From the NCBI GenBank assembly GCA_035079385.1, contig JAVHKY010000048.1:1-64000 (forward strand): 64,000 nucleotides of DNA. Direction: 5' to 3'. Position 1 is the first letter of the stretch. Each line of letters starts with the position of its first letter. Made by a program: the position numbers and the translations under genes. The notes under the pieces are model-generated. The model searched no databases. It was given only the letters and a program-made list of their open reading frames with translations, and was not told the origin of the DNA. Source of the DNA: Aspidiotus rigidus (lineage: Eukaryota; Arthropoda; Insecta; Hemiptera; Diaspididae). Below, piece by piece: positions 43,600 to 56,865 of this stretch.

Positions 43600-44436
43600 C
43601 AAGAACACATCGATTCCTGTTTATTACCACTATTTACTCGTTTAATTTTAAAAGGTGCGTGAAAATACACTGTGTGCATATTACTCGAAGAATTTTGTAC
43701 AATTTTTAAAAGTGTGTACAGATTACATACGCCCAGTTTCCAATCAGAACTCTTTGAAAGAATCCAACAGCTTATGGAGAATTTGACCAACTATCTATAA
43801 AACGCCTACCACGAAGTATTGCATGTTATCAGCAAGATACATAATTACGTATACAAGTGAAAAAAAAGAAAAGGAAAAACGAAGGGTATGAAAGTTTTTC
43901 ATTTCAGAATGTTTTTCATTCCAGTAGTGACGGGTATGAAAAACGTGTCACGAGGGTAAATTGTACGTTGTCATTCTGGGGTATACATGCATGCACACAT
44001 TTACCGGCATTATAGTAGTCGATACAATTTAGGTGAAATAAAAGAAGAAGCTGCGGTCAAGAAATTTCTTTATAAAGGGCTGGCTACCTCTGCGTGAAAT
44101 TAGTTCACCCTTCTCGTACTCGTATAAACACGAATAATTACGATCACCCTTTTTGTTTCGCTCATTCAAGAACAGAATCGCTATTGCCTAACACATCGTC
44201 GACAAGTAACAGATGGAGGATGGCTCGCGGCGCGTGATTAATTTTTCGATAGGCTCACTCCTTGGCCGTTTCGCTATTTATCACCAGTTCACTTCACGTC
44301 ATTATAAAGACAAATACCTTTTCAATAATAAATTCGTAAATTCGCACCTCGCAACAAGCAAAATAATTTTTTCCCCTACTTCTAGAATAGATTAATGTAT
44401 TTTGGCGATAGAAACGTTTTAAAATGCTTTTTCCTT

Positions 44437-44507
<71 letters not shown>

Positions 44508-47500
44508 TCCAAATCTAGTAATTTTATTGAAAGGATGCGCGGTCATAAAAATTTGTCAACGCTACTCTTTCGATATCGACTGATGCTAAATTAGAGGATA
44601 CCGACGTTACCAAATACCTATAAAAGTAAAAACTTCGCTAATTGAAAAATCGTACATCTTCGACGCGAGAAACGCGCTATCCTTAAGCTCAGAAGACTCG
44701 AACGAGATAGTTGTAATTTATTATGTATCCAATTACAACTATTTGGCCAACTTTTACAAAATGAGCGCATTTCTGTTTTCAACACGTCTATTTTCGATGT
44801 GACAAATGGAGCACCGGATGAACTCTAGAACTATCGTCATCAAATGCACCAATCTCAATTCCAGTTCACAGCGTGAAAATTCAACAACCATAATATATGC
44901 ACTAGAAGTGAGAAATAACCTCGTCTCGATTCTAAGTCATTTGTAATTATCTACAGAATTTGTATACAGCACGTACTTAAAACTTGTGCTAGGTAAAGAC
45001 TAGTAGGTAAAAATACCAAATATCTTAAACATAACATTCGATTTCGACGAGATTATTATTTTACAAATAATTGCCGTAATGATCGTAATAAATAATCATG
45101 GACTTTCAATTCAACCGCCAAATACATTGCGGACCAGTAAAATGAACAGTACAAATAGTAATTCGAATAATTGGTTTTCAACAGTAAGACTGGCGATTTC
45201 CAGCAGTAATGAAGGTAAAATTCACACTAAACTACGGGAAGCAATTCTTAGTAGTATGAACAAATAGACCTCATGGTACGCTCTTTCTATGTTGAATTTA
45301 CTTTTAATACTGCTTGGATGGCCAAATTGTGTTGACCGATATTTTCATTTTTTCAACTATTGTGATTCGTTTTTACAGTGCAATATATCAATTTACGGCT
45401 GGCTCTCTATATTTCCCTGCTTGTGTATTTCTTTACTGATCGTTTCTTATACAACTGGAACATATTTTTCATTGGACGTCGTAATATCTCGCAATACTAT
45501 TTTATTGAAATAAGAACATATTTAAATTCGAAACGATTCGACACTCCGATAGGTAAGGTCTTATGTTTTACAGATGCGCTTGCGATAGAAACGAAACACA
45601 ATGCAGCACAACCAATTGGTATCGCTCACCTTATCAAACTTCAATACCAGTAAATAAAGACCATATTTCATGTCTATTAAGCTACATCAAGAAAACAAAT
45701 ATGGAGAAAAGTATACAATAAGTATTTCACGTTAGCCCTCCGCGCATTCGCTCTCACTTTTAGCCTTGAATGAGTCCAATACCCTGGACGTCAGATCAGC
45801 TAGTTCGGCCTCTTTCACCGCCTAGTATAAGTCTACAACTCGATCTTGGGGTCAGTATAAAGTTAGCACTTTTTCTTAGCCCAAATTTATTATACTATAC
45901 GTCAGGTCAACTGGTTCACCTCCTTACAAAACCTAGTATAAAGCTAGTGTACGAAAAGAGGTCAGAGCCGTACGGACGGACGTAAGGACGTACGGACGCA
46001 AATCCGGGAATTAGCACGGGGGGGGGGGGAAGTTGGTCCAAATTTTTTCAAGTTCCAAAGTTACGTCGCACGAATACAAATTCCGGAATTAGGAGTAGAT
46101 TTGAGCAAAGACACACAACATGTCAAAAGAAATTTCGCTCCCTAGTGTTATAGCCTACGATAGCCTACGATAACAGTTCCTTATCTTATACGCTTTATGT
46201 ACAGTATACGTCTACGGCTAGTCCGAATAACACGTGTTATCATTGCTCTTCTTACGAAGTGGTTACGAAGTATGAACAACCCTTAACGATATAACACCTA
46301 GCAAGGAACATATTTTTGTGAAAGCTCTACCAGTCTCTGTTCTGTAGAATTGGCAGAAAATCATGACTCTTTCATATCGGAAATACCATTAGGTATGTAT
46401 TGTAATTGTACGATATGTAGTGGCAGAAGATTACGCGTACAATTCCAATCAACAAGTTCAAAACTTTCATTATCGTGTACTTTTTCACGACAAAAATGAA
46501 GCGAGAGCGCTCCGAAGATAAAAAAGTGGTAAGTTTAAGACAACCAATATTACGACAGATTTTCCACCATCACTTTTGGCGTCTCCTTTTATAATAGGTT
46601 GAAATGGTTACGTTACACTAAGAATAACATCTTTAAAACATTTTTGATTAAAATAAAAACAAGGGAAAATAGGAGACAGCAAGACGTGTATGTAAACAAA
46701 AACTCCAGCGAAAGTATTGTGTCATTTGTAGTTTTCTTTCTCGCATTCCAACGTTTAGTATTCGTGAAGCGTTAAAGAAGTGATTCACGAGCTGAGTAAC
46801 AAATGGATGTAAATGTACGCTGTCACACTGTTGTCACATTTTAATTCCCAAAACAACGTCACCGCAATTCTTCCTCCTCGCACACGTATTCTCGGGAAAT
46901 GAAGCGGCTAGATTTCCAACTTTCAGGTTCAAAATTAAAACCACTCGTACCGAGTATAATAATTTTTGAATCGAATTCATTCGAATACTATTTGCAGACG
47001 CTGGTCTTCTTTGTAAACAAAATCTGCGATTGAATTGCGTTTCTCATTTTCTGTTCTTTTTGTTTCCCTTCTTCTTTCCTTCATTGTCAGATGAACCGAT
47101 TCATGTTCAATCCATAAGAGGAAGTGTAGTTTCCCTTTTACAACAAAATGTTGAATTTTAAACAAGCGCCAAGATTTCACCTTGATGTAAGTTACCTCAT
47201 TAGTTGAATATGATATAAATGAATCGGTCATTATGAAAACAACCTAAGTCCATGAAAGTAAATTTTACAGGAGATGAAAAAAATGTATTCTACAGCGACT
47301 CAAAACGGTACGATATAAATGATTGTGTGATATCCTAAGACAGACGAAAAATTGCCGAATCGAATTGTGCAAATATTGAAGCGCACCGTGTTCATCACCG
47401 ATCCCTTTCTACATGGAAAGTAACTGGACTTAAGGTGGTTTTCAAAATGACCTGTATATTCAAACACTAATTAATCTACCTACATTCGGTATTTTTTTCG

Positions 47501-47566
47501 TTTGAAATAGGTACGTTGTGTGCAGTTGATAGAGGATGATATTCTGATTTGAAAACGATTAAAAAT
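43600..47566. other. Non-coding stretch with simple repeats
   Basis: No gene recognised. It contains (CT)n at 44441-44505, a two-unit repeat of about 110 bp (45789-46000, 'cctagtataa' in both), and a G-run at 46018-46029. An ATG-led open frame at 45079-45267 has no recognisable domain. Confidence 0.4.
44441..44505. repeat. (CT)n microsatellite
   Basis: About 30 uninterrupted CT units; open frames across it (Arg-Glu or Ser-Leu repeats) are artefacts. Confidence 0.95.

Positions 47567-47628
<62 letters not shown>
47567..47628. repeat. (AC)n microsatellite
   Basis: About 30 AC units; the Thr-His open frame over it is an artefact. Confidence 0.95.
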
Positions 47629-47630
<2 letters not shown>

Positions 47631-47904
47631 CCTTTCGTATTTATCTGTTTGGTTTAATATCGAGCTTTACAAAAACAAGAATGATGAATGAACGTGGTCC
47701 TTTCTTCGGTTCCCTTTCCATCATATACTCTTTTTATATGGATAGTGTACAAATCAGTTCACTTCTTTTCGCTTTATGCCTGTGTCGATTTTTCTTTTTT
47801 GGCGTCAGTTTGTGCAAAAACAACTTGTCTCTAAATTAATTTTTAATAAATCCATTCGTACTTCGTTTTTGTATTATTTTGTGAGAATTCTAAGCGTAAT
47901 ATTG

Positions 47905-48018
47905 TGCTAGTTGTGATTGAGGACCTTCAAAACGCCGAGAAAGTTTACTGTAGCCTCCCCGTATCCACCTCACTACGGGTGTAATACCTCACTTTTCTAG
48001 CTATAAAGGTTGGTAAAA
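47905..48018 (+). repeat. Element R core copy
   Basis: Contains 'gctagttgtgat', 'aaaacgccgagaaagttta' and 'gtaatacctcacttttctag', with the stem-forming 'cttttctagctataaagg'. Confidence 0.65.
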
Positions 48019-49159
48019 AAGAGGGAGCGGTTGTCGCAAAAAGGAGCAGCTAGAAAACGTGGCTCTCAAGCATAAGTCGTTCCAAATACATCCTAAATAA
48101 TCATTAGAATACTTGAAACGTATCAATTGGACGAATTTGGGAATTCAACTATCAGACTTCTTATACAAACTGAATGAATTACTCGTATACTCAATCAAGC
48201 CATTGTGGTATATCAACAATAACAATTTCAACTTGGGATAAGTTTGCTTGCTACATTCGCATACTGTATTATCAATTGTGTTTGGTACCTATACTAAGTC
48301 TAGAGTTCCGTATATTTGCGTTGAAAAAGTATGAACACGAGGAGAAAAATTTAAGAAAATGAGAAGTAATCTTTCACTGTTTATCACTGATGAGTCGAGA
48401 AGTTTTTGATAAAACTATATTCGGAGCAACTTACTACGCGAGTTCTTGTTTCTCATGTTTTTCGTTTCAAGGAAAAGGAAGATTTCCATTTTAGATGCAA
48501 CCGTCGATACACGGTAGCGCAGATGGATGTTTACGAAAAAGTGGAAACAGATTTTGAGCTTTTACAGCTGTTAACAAACATCCCTCCTCGAGAGGTTGTG
48601 ATTTATTTTCGTGAAAACTTTGAAAGTACGACACAAAAACTTTTTCTGAAAAACGTTACGCGGCGTATACCACGATGTCCACTTTATTAGCAAATTCATC
48701 CATACAAACGACATACTTCTCGTAATACAAGCCCTCAATATCAAAAATATTAAATATAAGTTATAGGAGTGCGTTTTAAAGAGTGGACTAATAGATTAAA
48801 ATAAAACCAATAATTATCAAGACTGGCTTTATTTGTGAATTTTATATTTTTCTTCTTCAATTTATTTTTCACAAATTGAACAAACGGGATTACAAAATCA
48901 TACTGCTTACAAATAAAAACTATTAGGTGATTTAGTATAATTACCCTAAGGCACAGTATTTTTACTTCTTTTTAGTTTTTTGAAGTTTCATGAACAAAAT
49001 CCAGAGGAAAAATCCAAGAATGCTCAAATCTCATGGTCTAAGAGTAATAGATACGAATAATACAAAAAGTTTTTCACAAAAAAGCTTTCACATTATCGTC
49101 TTTTTATATTCAAACTGTCAACTTGATTCTTTTGGGGCTCAGCACCCATGGAATCGCGA
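48019..49159. other. Non-coding stretch with one unassigned open frame
   Basis: The open frame 48406-48690 (from TTG; LLQLLTNIPPREVVIYFREN within) matches nothing I recognise. The first ATG inside it is at 48523. No other feature is seen. Confidence 0.3.
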
Positions 49160-49162
49160 AAA

Positions 49163-49226
<64 letters not shown>

Positions 49227-49229
49227 AAA
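49160..49229. repeat. (GAAA)n microsatellite
   Basis: About 16 GAAA units, directly beside the hairpin-ended repeat 49230-49440. Confidence 0.95.
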
Positions 49230-49440
49230 AAACAAGACTGAGTTGCCATGCGCCTCAGTATCCGGGTCTCTTGGTTTTTTATTCTCATTGACTGTTACGT
49301 GACGGAAATTATTTTTTCAATTTTTTTCAAAAGATCTGGAGCTTCTTTTCCTACCAAGATGTAGAGCTCAAGAGATCTCGATTTTTTCTAAGTCAAGATC
49401 TAAACTGTACAGAAATTTGAAGCAAAAATAAAATCATAGG
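49230..49440 (-). repeat. Hairpin-ended dispersed repeat, second copy
   Basis: Inverted copy of 300-586. On the minus strand ACTGAG (49254-49259) and CTCAGT (49237-49242) form the stem, followed by CTTGTTT (49230-49236). Confidence 0.6.
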
Positions 49441-49644
49441 TGACACAGAATATGTAATACGTGCAGTATTAATCAAACGATATACATTATCATCAATATT
49501 GATGTTCGAAGACTATCTTGGTCACCTTGGTCACTCTTGACGAAGACTGTCCGAAAAATAAAATTTGCCAGGTAAAAATAAAATCTCAAGAGACAGAGAA
49601 TGTATGTATTACTTCAATGATGTCACAACACATTTTTCCGGTGA

Positions 49645-50770
49645 GAACTTTTACCGACTTTTTACTTGTAAAAAGTGAGGTATTACACCCGACGCAAAGT
49701 ATTCAGGGGGAGGGGGCAATGAATTTTCTCGACGTTTTGGAGGTCCTAGATCACTTCTACCCTAATAAGAAAATTTCAGGTTTCCTTATATATATATATA
49801 TAAGATTTTTTTGTCCACGCAACTCCTCAAAAACTACTGGTTGGATTCTCATGAAATTTGGCCAAGTTGTAGTGGATTATCTGAAGTTGGGAATGTGAAT
49901 TTTTTTCTTAGATTTCTCGAGTAGTTGAGTAACTCTCAATTTTCCTCGAATTTCTTAGTGTTGTTTCTCAAAAAATATCAATCTTATTATCTTCATATCA
50001 CTACATTACGTCATAGTTTATTCAATCTTATTGCTCTGTAATTTTTGTATCGGTTGGACTAGTGGTTCTTGAGTAAATCTCAAAATATACGTGGTCCACG
50101 TATAGAGCCGTAAGAGCTAAATCTCGCTTATTCAATTTATTTGAGTTCGTTTGCCACGTGATTAAAGCATCATACACCTATTGGCTGCAAAAACTTCTCA
50201 TTACCAGTCATATATGATTGAAAAAATTCGACGTTTATTGGATACGTTAAACAAACGTTGCACGTAAGCGATGGATTGAATATTGGCCGTGTATTTTATA
50301 ATTACTGCGTTATGCAGGTATACATATCATTTTTTTTTTTTTTTTTTTTTTCTTCTACATTATCGCAATAGGCTCGTAGCCTGAACACTGGGGAGTAATG
50401 TTGAAATTCAGGTAAAGACAAAGTGGAAGTTTCATTGCCCATTTCAATTTTCCTCATCTATGTTTTGATTTTTGTCATTATCGATTTTATAATATCTTAC
50501 TGTACCTATTTTTGGAAATGGACAGTCAGGTTAATACTTTAAGATTCTTCTAAATCACCTAAGTTTTATATTTTAATTTTAATAGAACCCATTAAAAAGA
50601 TTAGAAATGAATTGAACAATAGAAGAGAAAGTGGAATACCTTAAATCATTATTATCACAATCAGCTTATAAGTGAGAAACAATGAAGTTTAGGTATGGGG
50701 AGCATGTGTAAATGATTTTATAGCAAATTATTGAAAAGTCGGTGATGCTTACGCTTCTGCGTGAGCTTTT
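49645..50770 (-). repeat. Element R, long copy
   Basis: The core at 49645-49760 is followed by an AT-repeat and about 1 kb that aligns with 37430-38505 inverted. It ends at 'gcttacgcttctgcgtgagc' (hairpin). No coding remnant is kept. Confidence 0.7.
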
Positions 50771-50995
50771 TTTTTTTTCGCCCTTTTTTTTCGCAATTGC
50801 ATAGGAGTTCTCACCTTGCCGGAGGCAAGAGCCCCAAAAAGGGGGAAAACGTTCTCACCGAAAAACTGTTTCGGGACGTACTCGAGATATACATTCTCCG
50901 TCTCTTGCGATATTTTATTTTTGCCTGGAAAATTTTATTTCTCGTACAGTCTTCGTCAAGAGTGACTTATGAGAAATCGGAGTAAGATAAAAGCC

Positions 50996-52090
50996 CGACC
51001 GTCGACTTAGGGCCCATTTCGAATCATAGGCAATGTCGATTCAGAGTCGACTAAAATTCTACGTCAAATCGACATCTTTACCGATATCCATAAAAATACA
51101 GTCGATTTTAAAGGAAATTGACCACATGATAACGTCGATTTTGAGTTGAAATATCCTCAATTTGGGAAACATTTTTTCCATGATGACTGCATTTTGAAGC
51201 CGATTCTTAGGCCACCAAAAATGTGATCTATACGATAAAATGGGAACAATCCTGCACGCAATGTCGACGGCAACAAATATGGTCAGCTTTCGGAAGACTA
51301 CAATATTTCCATTGTTAACTTGGAATCAACTTAGAATTGAAGTTGATTTCGAGTCCATTTAATTAGACTGTAATGTTGAGCAAAAATTGACTGTAGGTCG
51401 ACTATACTTGGCGTCGAAATTGAGTCGACTTCTGGTCGATAAAAAATTCAAACAAGTCGACTCGAAATCGACCTCAATTTTCAGTCGACGAAAAATTTGA
51501 AATCTGTTCAATGATGTCAACCTTGACTCCATATTGACTTGTTTGTTTCTGTAACTTCACTACTCGCATAAATATAAGTTACGTATTCACGTTTACTTAA
51601 GGAGGTATATTAACATAGGTACTATATTTTTGAGAAGCGAGCTTCCGGTCAACGGTTGAGCCACGAAATCGATCGCATATCGACGTTGATGTAAAGTGAA
51701 CTAAAACTCATGTACTTCAAATCGACTACACATTTTGACGTTGATTCAAAGTAGGTTGGCATAACACTATATCCATTCAAAATTAATTTCATTTCGACCT
51801 CATTTTGGGACGAGCGAAATTTTATGATTCATTTTTCGTGTCCATTTAGGGTAGGTATATGAGAAAATCATTTACTCCGAATCGACTTCTTGTTGACGTT
51901 GAATCGAAATTCATCAAATTCTGTTCACTCATGATCGACTTGATTTTTACATCAATTGCAGGTTCAACTGATGAGTCGATTTTACGTCGATTGACAGTCG
52001 TTTGTGGTCGACTTCTGGTCGACATATCCCGGAACTATTTCGACGGTAAAGCAGGTTGATACGACGTCAGTTTGCAGTCGATACGGTTCA
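50996..52090. repeat. TCGA-rich degenerate repeat block
   Basis: By hand I count about 30 TCGA tetramers in 1.1 kb, mostly in the form GTCGAC/T or ATCGAC, with many near-misses such as gttgatt. Spacing is irregular. Neighbouring sequence shows no such enrichment. No inverted ends and no domain are recognised. Confidence 0.6.
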
Positions 52091-54204
52091 ACGGGAGGGA
52101 GACACAAAACGCTACCAAGTTCGAATGCAACACAAAAAAAGCCTCAATCGCTAGAGAATATTAGTACTCATACATTCATCTCGAATTTTTCCCCTGCAAA
52201 AATTATTTAAAACTTTTCATTTTTGTTTGGAATTTTTCACATTTGTCGCTTTACTTTTGGTCACCCAAATCTCTACAGCTACAACAATCTACACAAACTT
52301 TTCCCTAATTTATTTATTTTTTTTTAATGATAGCAAATTAAAAGGCAAATTATATCAATTCGACAAAAAGTTATAATGACATCACGACATCCTCATAAGA
52401 ATAAACGCTTACGCAGCAGCGTAATCATTACCGACTTTTCATTTCTAAATTTAACCACCTCTCTAAATTCAACTAGGTGTAGGTATTCGGAGTAACGAAA
52501 ATTATGGCTACATTTTAGATCCACCAATCACTTTGAACGTGTATTTTGAAAGTTGATAATTTTTCTACATTATACAGTTGTTCATAAGGAATACTTTCAG
52601 CCAGTAAATGCTATCTATTTGAGACTTATACAATACAATTGTGAGGACTGTAATAAATCGATTTGATCCATTTATCTTGAGAATTACTCAAAAATCATTC
52701 ATCCAAATGATGCCAAAATTTCTCTTCAACTACGTTGAATTAACTCTATTAGGACACCTGAAATTTTTTTATTAGTCTCACAGTGATCTAGGACGTATGA
52801 AACGTCGAGAAAATTCATTTCCGGGCTTCACAGCCAAAAGTGTGCCGGGAGCAATACCTGACTTTTCAGTAAAAAAGTCGGTAAAATAAAACGTAAGACC
52901 CGGATACGAAAGCGCTGTGCGACCTAGTTTTGTTTTTAAATCATATACTGAGTGCAAGTTCATAATAAGCCCTCATTATTTTCGATTTCATGACAATCGA
53001 TCCAATAGCTACAGAAAACATTTGTAGATAAAATGTTGTCCACACATTGATTGATACATACAGTATTATATTTCACGTATTACGGTAATACGTGAAATAT
53101 TATAGGATACGCGAGAAAGATGCATATTTCACAAAATTTACTGCATTTTTTTGTCGAGTACACGAATTATGCAAAAATGAATATATGACAAAGATACCAG
53201 TATTTTGAATGATTGAAAGAGTAAATAATATATCATCATCAATGAGGAATTCACGAGTAATGATCTGTTCTGCTTGGTTATTGGCTAGTTGGAAATTTTA
53301 CGTCACCTATGTGTATAATCCAGATTTCATCCTCAATCCATCTGCTTTTTCTACTGCGAGTCTGCAAAAATTATTTGCATGCAGTTTGAATGGGGTATTT
53401 TATAGCGTTTTGCCAGGAACGTGAGCTACAAACATGAAATAGAGGGGATTTTGTGGCGTTTTTATTTAAAAAGTAGTGCGTTGAATTCCTTGTTGAAAAT
53501 ACTATAAGATTCGATATTTAACTCAAAAGTTGAAAAAATGCCGTTTGTTACGTTTGAAAATAAAAGTCAGCTCGTATTAACAGAATAAATGATACAGTCG
53601 TGAGTCATCATTCTGCAGTAAAAGCTCGTGCGCTGTGAAAGTAAAGTTCTAAAAGTTGTTTTATGCAGTTTAATTTTCAATTGAGTGAGAAAGAATTCTG
53701 GACTAATGCGAAGAGGCTAAAGTCATCTTATTCTATATGAAAATACGCTGATGTAGTGAAAATCAGCGTTATCACCAAGTTCATTAGAATGTTGAGCTCA
53801 GGGAACTAGAAGACGTACAACAGTTAAACAAGAAACAAAACGGCGAAATAATGGCCACAACAGAATTGCTTGATCATATTATTAGGGATGTTCATAGTTT
53901 CATTGAATATATGAGAGAAACCAAGACTCACAAGAAAATCTAGGAGCATGACTTGTCAACTGGTTTCACTTATAGAACCCCCTATACGTCTATGCATGCG
54001 ATAACACGTACAAAACACTTTGCGTTGAACTGGCGGAAAACGACGACCCTTCATACAAACATGAACACATATGCACGCAATTTCACTTTCAAGTTCGATT
54101 ACAACTTGACAATGTAATTTAAGCGAATTAGTTCCACGAGTTACATCGTGAAGTGAATATTGTGTGTTGATGCGTTAAAGTAATATCGACTGATAACGAA
54201 AACC
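52091..54204. other. Non-coding stretch with R core copies and a palindrome
   Basis: 52405-52440 is an R-type end ('cgcttacgcagcagcgtaat'). 52758-52890 is an R core copy without the foldback seen at 39871. A 33-base palindrome is described separately. No gene is seen. Confidence 0.45.
53068..53100. repeat. Perfect palindrome, 16-bp arms
   Basis: Arms 53068-53083 and 53085-53100 around a single G; centre sequence cgtattac-g-gtaatacg. Confidence 0.9.
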
Positions 54205-54273
54205 ATTTCTAACAAATCAGCGTTAGGCTAACCCTTATAAAGCGCTTATCGCTTTTTTCACTCATCTTTCATC

Positions 54274-54951
54274 ATGTCAACCACATCTCAACCACGTAAG
54301 AACACCAATGTTTCTTACGCTCAATCCGTACAGAAAAGAATCATTCCAATTATCGAATTTGAATCCCCAAAGGAAGATCAAGGCATCATATTTCCTCTTC
54401 AACCCAGCACAACCCAAACAATATCTCATTGCACTGAAAAAAACCACAGGAGACGCAAGAAATATAGTTGCAGCTTCAAGAATAAGTCAAGATAGAGTTC
54501 TAATTTTTTTAAAAACCAAAGATCTAGCAGTTGATAAATTTATGAAAGAAGGTCGTAACATAGAAATAGAGAATAACCTCATTAGAGGCAGACGTCTCAA
54601 CCCAGCTAAGAAAGTGATTTTCTCCAATGTATCAGCAACAATCCCAAAAGCAATCCTACAATCTCATTTAGTGAATACTCTCAAATTCAAGTTAGCATCT
54701 CCAATTTCCATATTACGTGCTGAACCTAACGACGAAGAATTTGCCCATATAGTTAGCTGCGTAGAAGACAAACCTACATTAATAATTTCGAAGAAGTTCA
54801 CAAAAGCAATTTTACATTGAAATATAATGATCACGATCATATATTTGTAAATTTCGACGAGCCAACCTGCTTCATCTATCATTTAACAGAACATAAATCA
54901 GCAAATTGTAATACAACAGAACATTCTAGTACTCCAGACAATAATAATACT
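54274..54951 (+). pseudogene. LINE ORF1, first part
   Basis: ATG at 54274 (MSTTSQPRKN, then SYAQSVQKR and EDQGIIF). A one-base slip near 54395 continues in the next frame: LIALKKTTGDARNIVAASRI, RVLIFLKTKDLAVDKFM, LRAEPNDEEFAHIV. That order is usual in I-type ORF1 proteins, which bind element RNA. After a TGA at 54818-54820 a zinc-knuckle-like TCFIYHLTEHKSANC follows, with one Cys replaced by Tyr. The frame is cut by the PLE at 54951. Confidence 0.75.
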
Positions 54952-55049
54952 ATACGTTGAACAGTCAAGGTGGACATTTTTACGGCACTTTTCTACAAAT
55001 AAACAACTAAAAAATGATTTTGCATACAGTATATAACAAACTTTTATTT

Positions 55050-55083
55050 CCGCTTAACGCGTGTCGGCTCAATAGCCATCAAG
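55050..55083 (-). ncRNA. PLE E tail RNA motif, left
   Basis: Minus strand CTTGAT, stem GGCT/AGCC with loop attg, then GACACGCGTT. Layout as in the other tail motifs, with a different stem. Confidence 0.5.
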
Positions 55084-55399
55084 AAGCGACGAACATGAAC
55101 TAAGAGAAAGAAAGTAAGTAAGTGAAAAAAAGGTGTAGAAATATAAAGAGTGAGTAATGAGCACGAAAAATACAGGAACGAAATGGAAGATGAATAATCG
55201 ATTACGAGTACACGCTAGAAACAAAATTTGAGGTGGGAATATTATCATTCAACAATCTATCATTATTTACGTTAATGCTATATCCTGTTTATTAATATTT
55301 ACATTAAATTTGACAATTTCTATTGTTTCCAAGGCCAAGCGTTTCCTATTTGATTTCTTTTCGTGGATGAGGGAGGAACAATCCTCTTTACTGAAAGAA

Positions 55400-55523
55400 T
55401 GTTTAGCATTCCTAATATGAGCATTGAGGCCCAAGCAGAATTTTGAGAGGTTTCATGTTTTCTTACCCTTATTTTAAGTTGACGACTTGTTTCGCCGATG
55501 TAAGTCGCAGGGCAATCATCACA
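55400..55523 (-). pseudogene. PLE E GIY-YIG endonuclease, left arm
   Basis: CDDCPATYIGETSRQLKIRV and RKHETSQNSA continue the RT frame after the TGA. The right arm (56424-56548, plus strand) holds the same fragment. Confidence 0.8.
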
Positions 55524-56308
55524 TCATAAATGATACACGGCACTCCTCTCCTCCCTAGGAACAGGATCCTTCAATTGAACGAGAAATTTCCTTAAGGTGT
55601 TCGCGGAGTAAAAGGCAGGAAAATAGCCAAGAGGAGTGAGAAGTTTTTGGAGGCGCGTAGAAATGGTGCTTAAGAAAGGCAACCGAATATATTTTTTCTT
55701 CTTCATACTTCCATCGATTTTATTGCGAGGAAGGGTCGTGGTGGCGTCTAAAGCCCGTGAAATTTGTTTCTTCCTGATAAAACCACGAACATCGAAGATT
55801 AAATGATTAGATTTAGCAATGTACTCAATAACGGACAATTCTTCATTGAAAGAAGCAGTAGAGAGGGGGAGGAAAAGCAATCTATGAACCATGGAATGGA
55901 CTCCAGCCAACTTATGAGAGCGAGGACAGAAGGAGGAACCATCTATCCCGACATCCGTACTCGTAGGTTTTCTATAGATACCGAACTGGTCATTACTAAT
56001 GTTAATATTTAAATCCAAAAAGTTTATATGTTTACCGCCTACTTCGAGGGTGAATTTAATAGTGGGGTAGAGCGAATTTATAAAGTTTAAAAATTCTTCA
56101 AGGTCAGACTGCCCGCCTTTCCATAGACAAATGATGTCATCCACATATCTGAACCAATATACAATGTTGGAGACAAGATTATTACCAGAAGAGAACAGCT
56201 CTTCTTCCAGCCGGTTCATGAAAATATGCGCTATGGTGGAAGCAAGAGGGCAGCCCATAGGAACCTCATCCGGTATGATATAAGTATTATCAAATTTACA
56301 AATATTAG
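55524..56308 (-). pseudogene. PLE E reverse transcriptase, C-terminal half
   Basis: From the dimer junction: PMGCPLASTIAHIFM, WFRYVDDIICLW with an intact YVDD box, FTLEVGGKHINFLDLNI, IYRKPTSTDV, SFCPRSHKLAGVHSMVHRL and QLKDPVPREERSAVYHL. A TGA at 55524-55526 separates it from the GIY-YIG domain. An ATG at 56258 exists but the similarity extends upstream to the junction. Confidence 0.9.
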
Positions 56309-56865
56309 CTCACTCCTCTTGGCTATTTTCCTGCCTTTTACTCCGCGAACACCTTAAGGAAATTTCTCGTTCAATTGAAGGATCTTGTTCCTAGGGAGGA
56401 GAGGAGTGCCGTGTATCATTTATGATGTGATGATTGCCCTGCGACTTACATCGGCGAAACAAGTCGTCAACTTAAAATAAGGGTAAGAAAACATGAAACC
56501 TCTCAAAATTCTGCTTGGGCCTCAATGCTCATATTAGGAATGCTAAACATTCTTTCAGTAAAGAGGATCGTTCCTCCCTCATCCACGAAAAGAAATCAAA
56601 TAGGAAACGCTTGGCCTTGGAAACAATAGAAATTGTCAAATTTAATGTAAATATTAATAAACAGGATATAGCATTAACGTAAATAATGATAGATTGTTGA
56701 ATGATAATATTCCCACCTCAAATTTTGTTTCTAGCGTGTACTCGTAATCGATTATTCATCTTCCATTTCGTTCCTGTATTTTTCGTGCTCATTACTCACT
56801 CTTTATATTTCTACACCTTTTTTTCACTTACTTACTTTCTTTCTCTTAGTTCATGTTCGTCGCTT

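Noticed and set aside
44294..44583. Open frames of Arg-Glu or Ser-Leu repeats as proteins
   Set aside because: They only translate the (CT)n microsatellite. The same applies to 47549-47839 (AC repeats), 48990-49241 (GAAA repeats) and 62589-62798 (GACA repeats).
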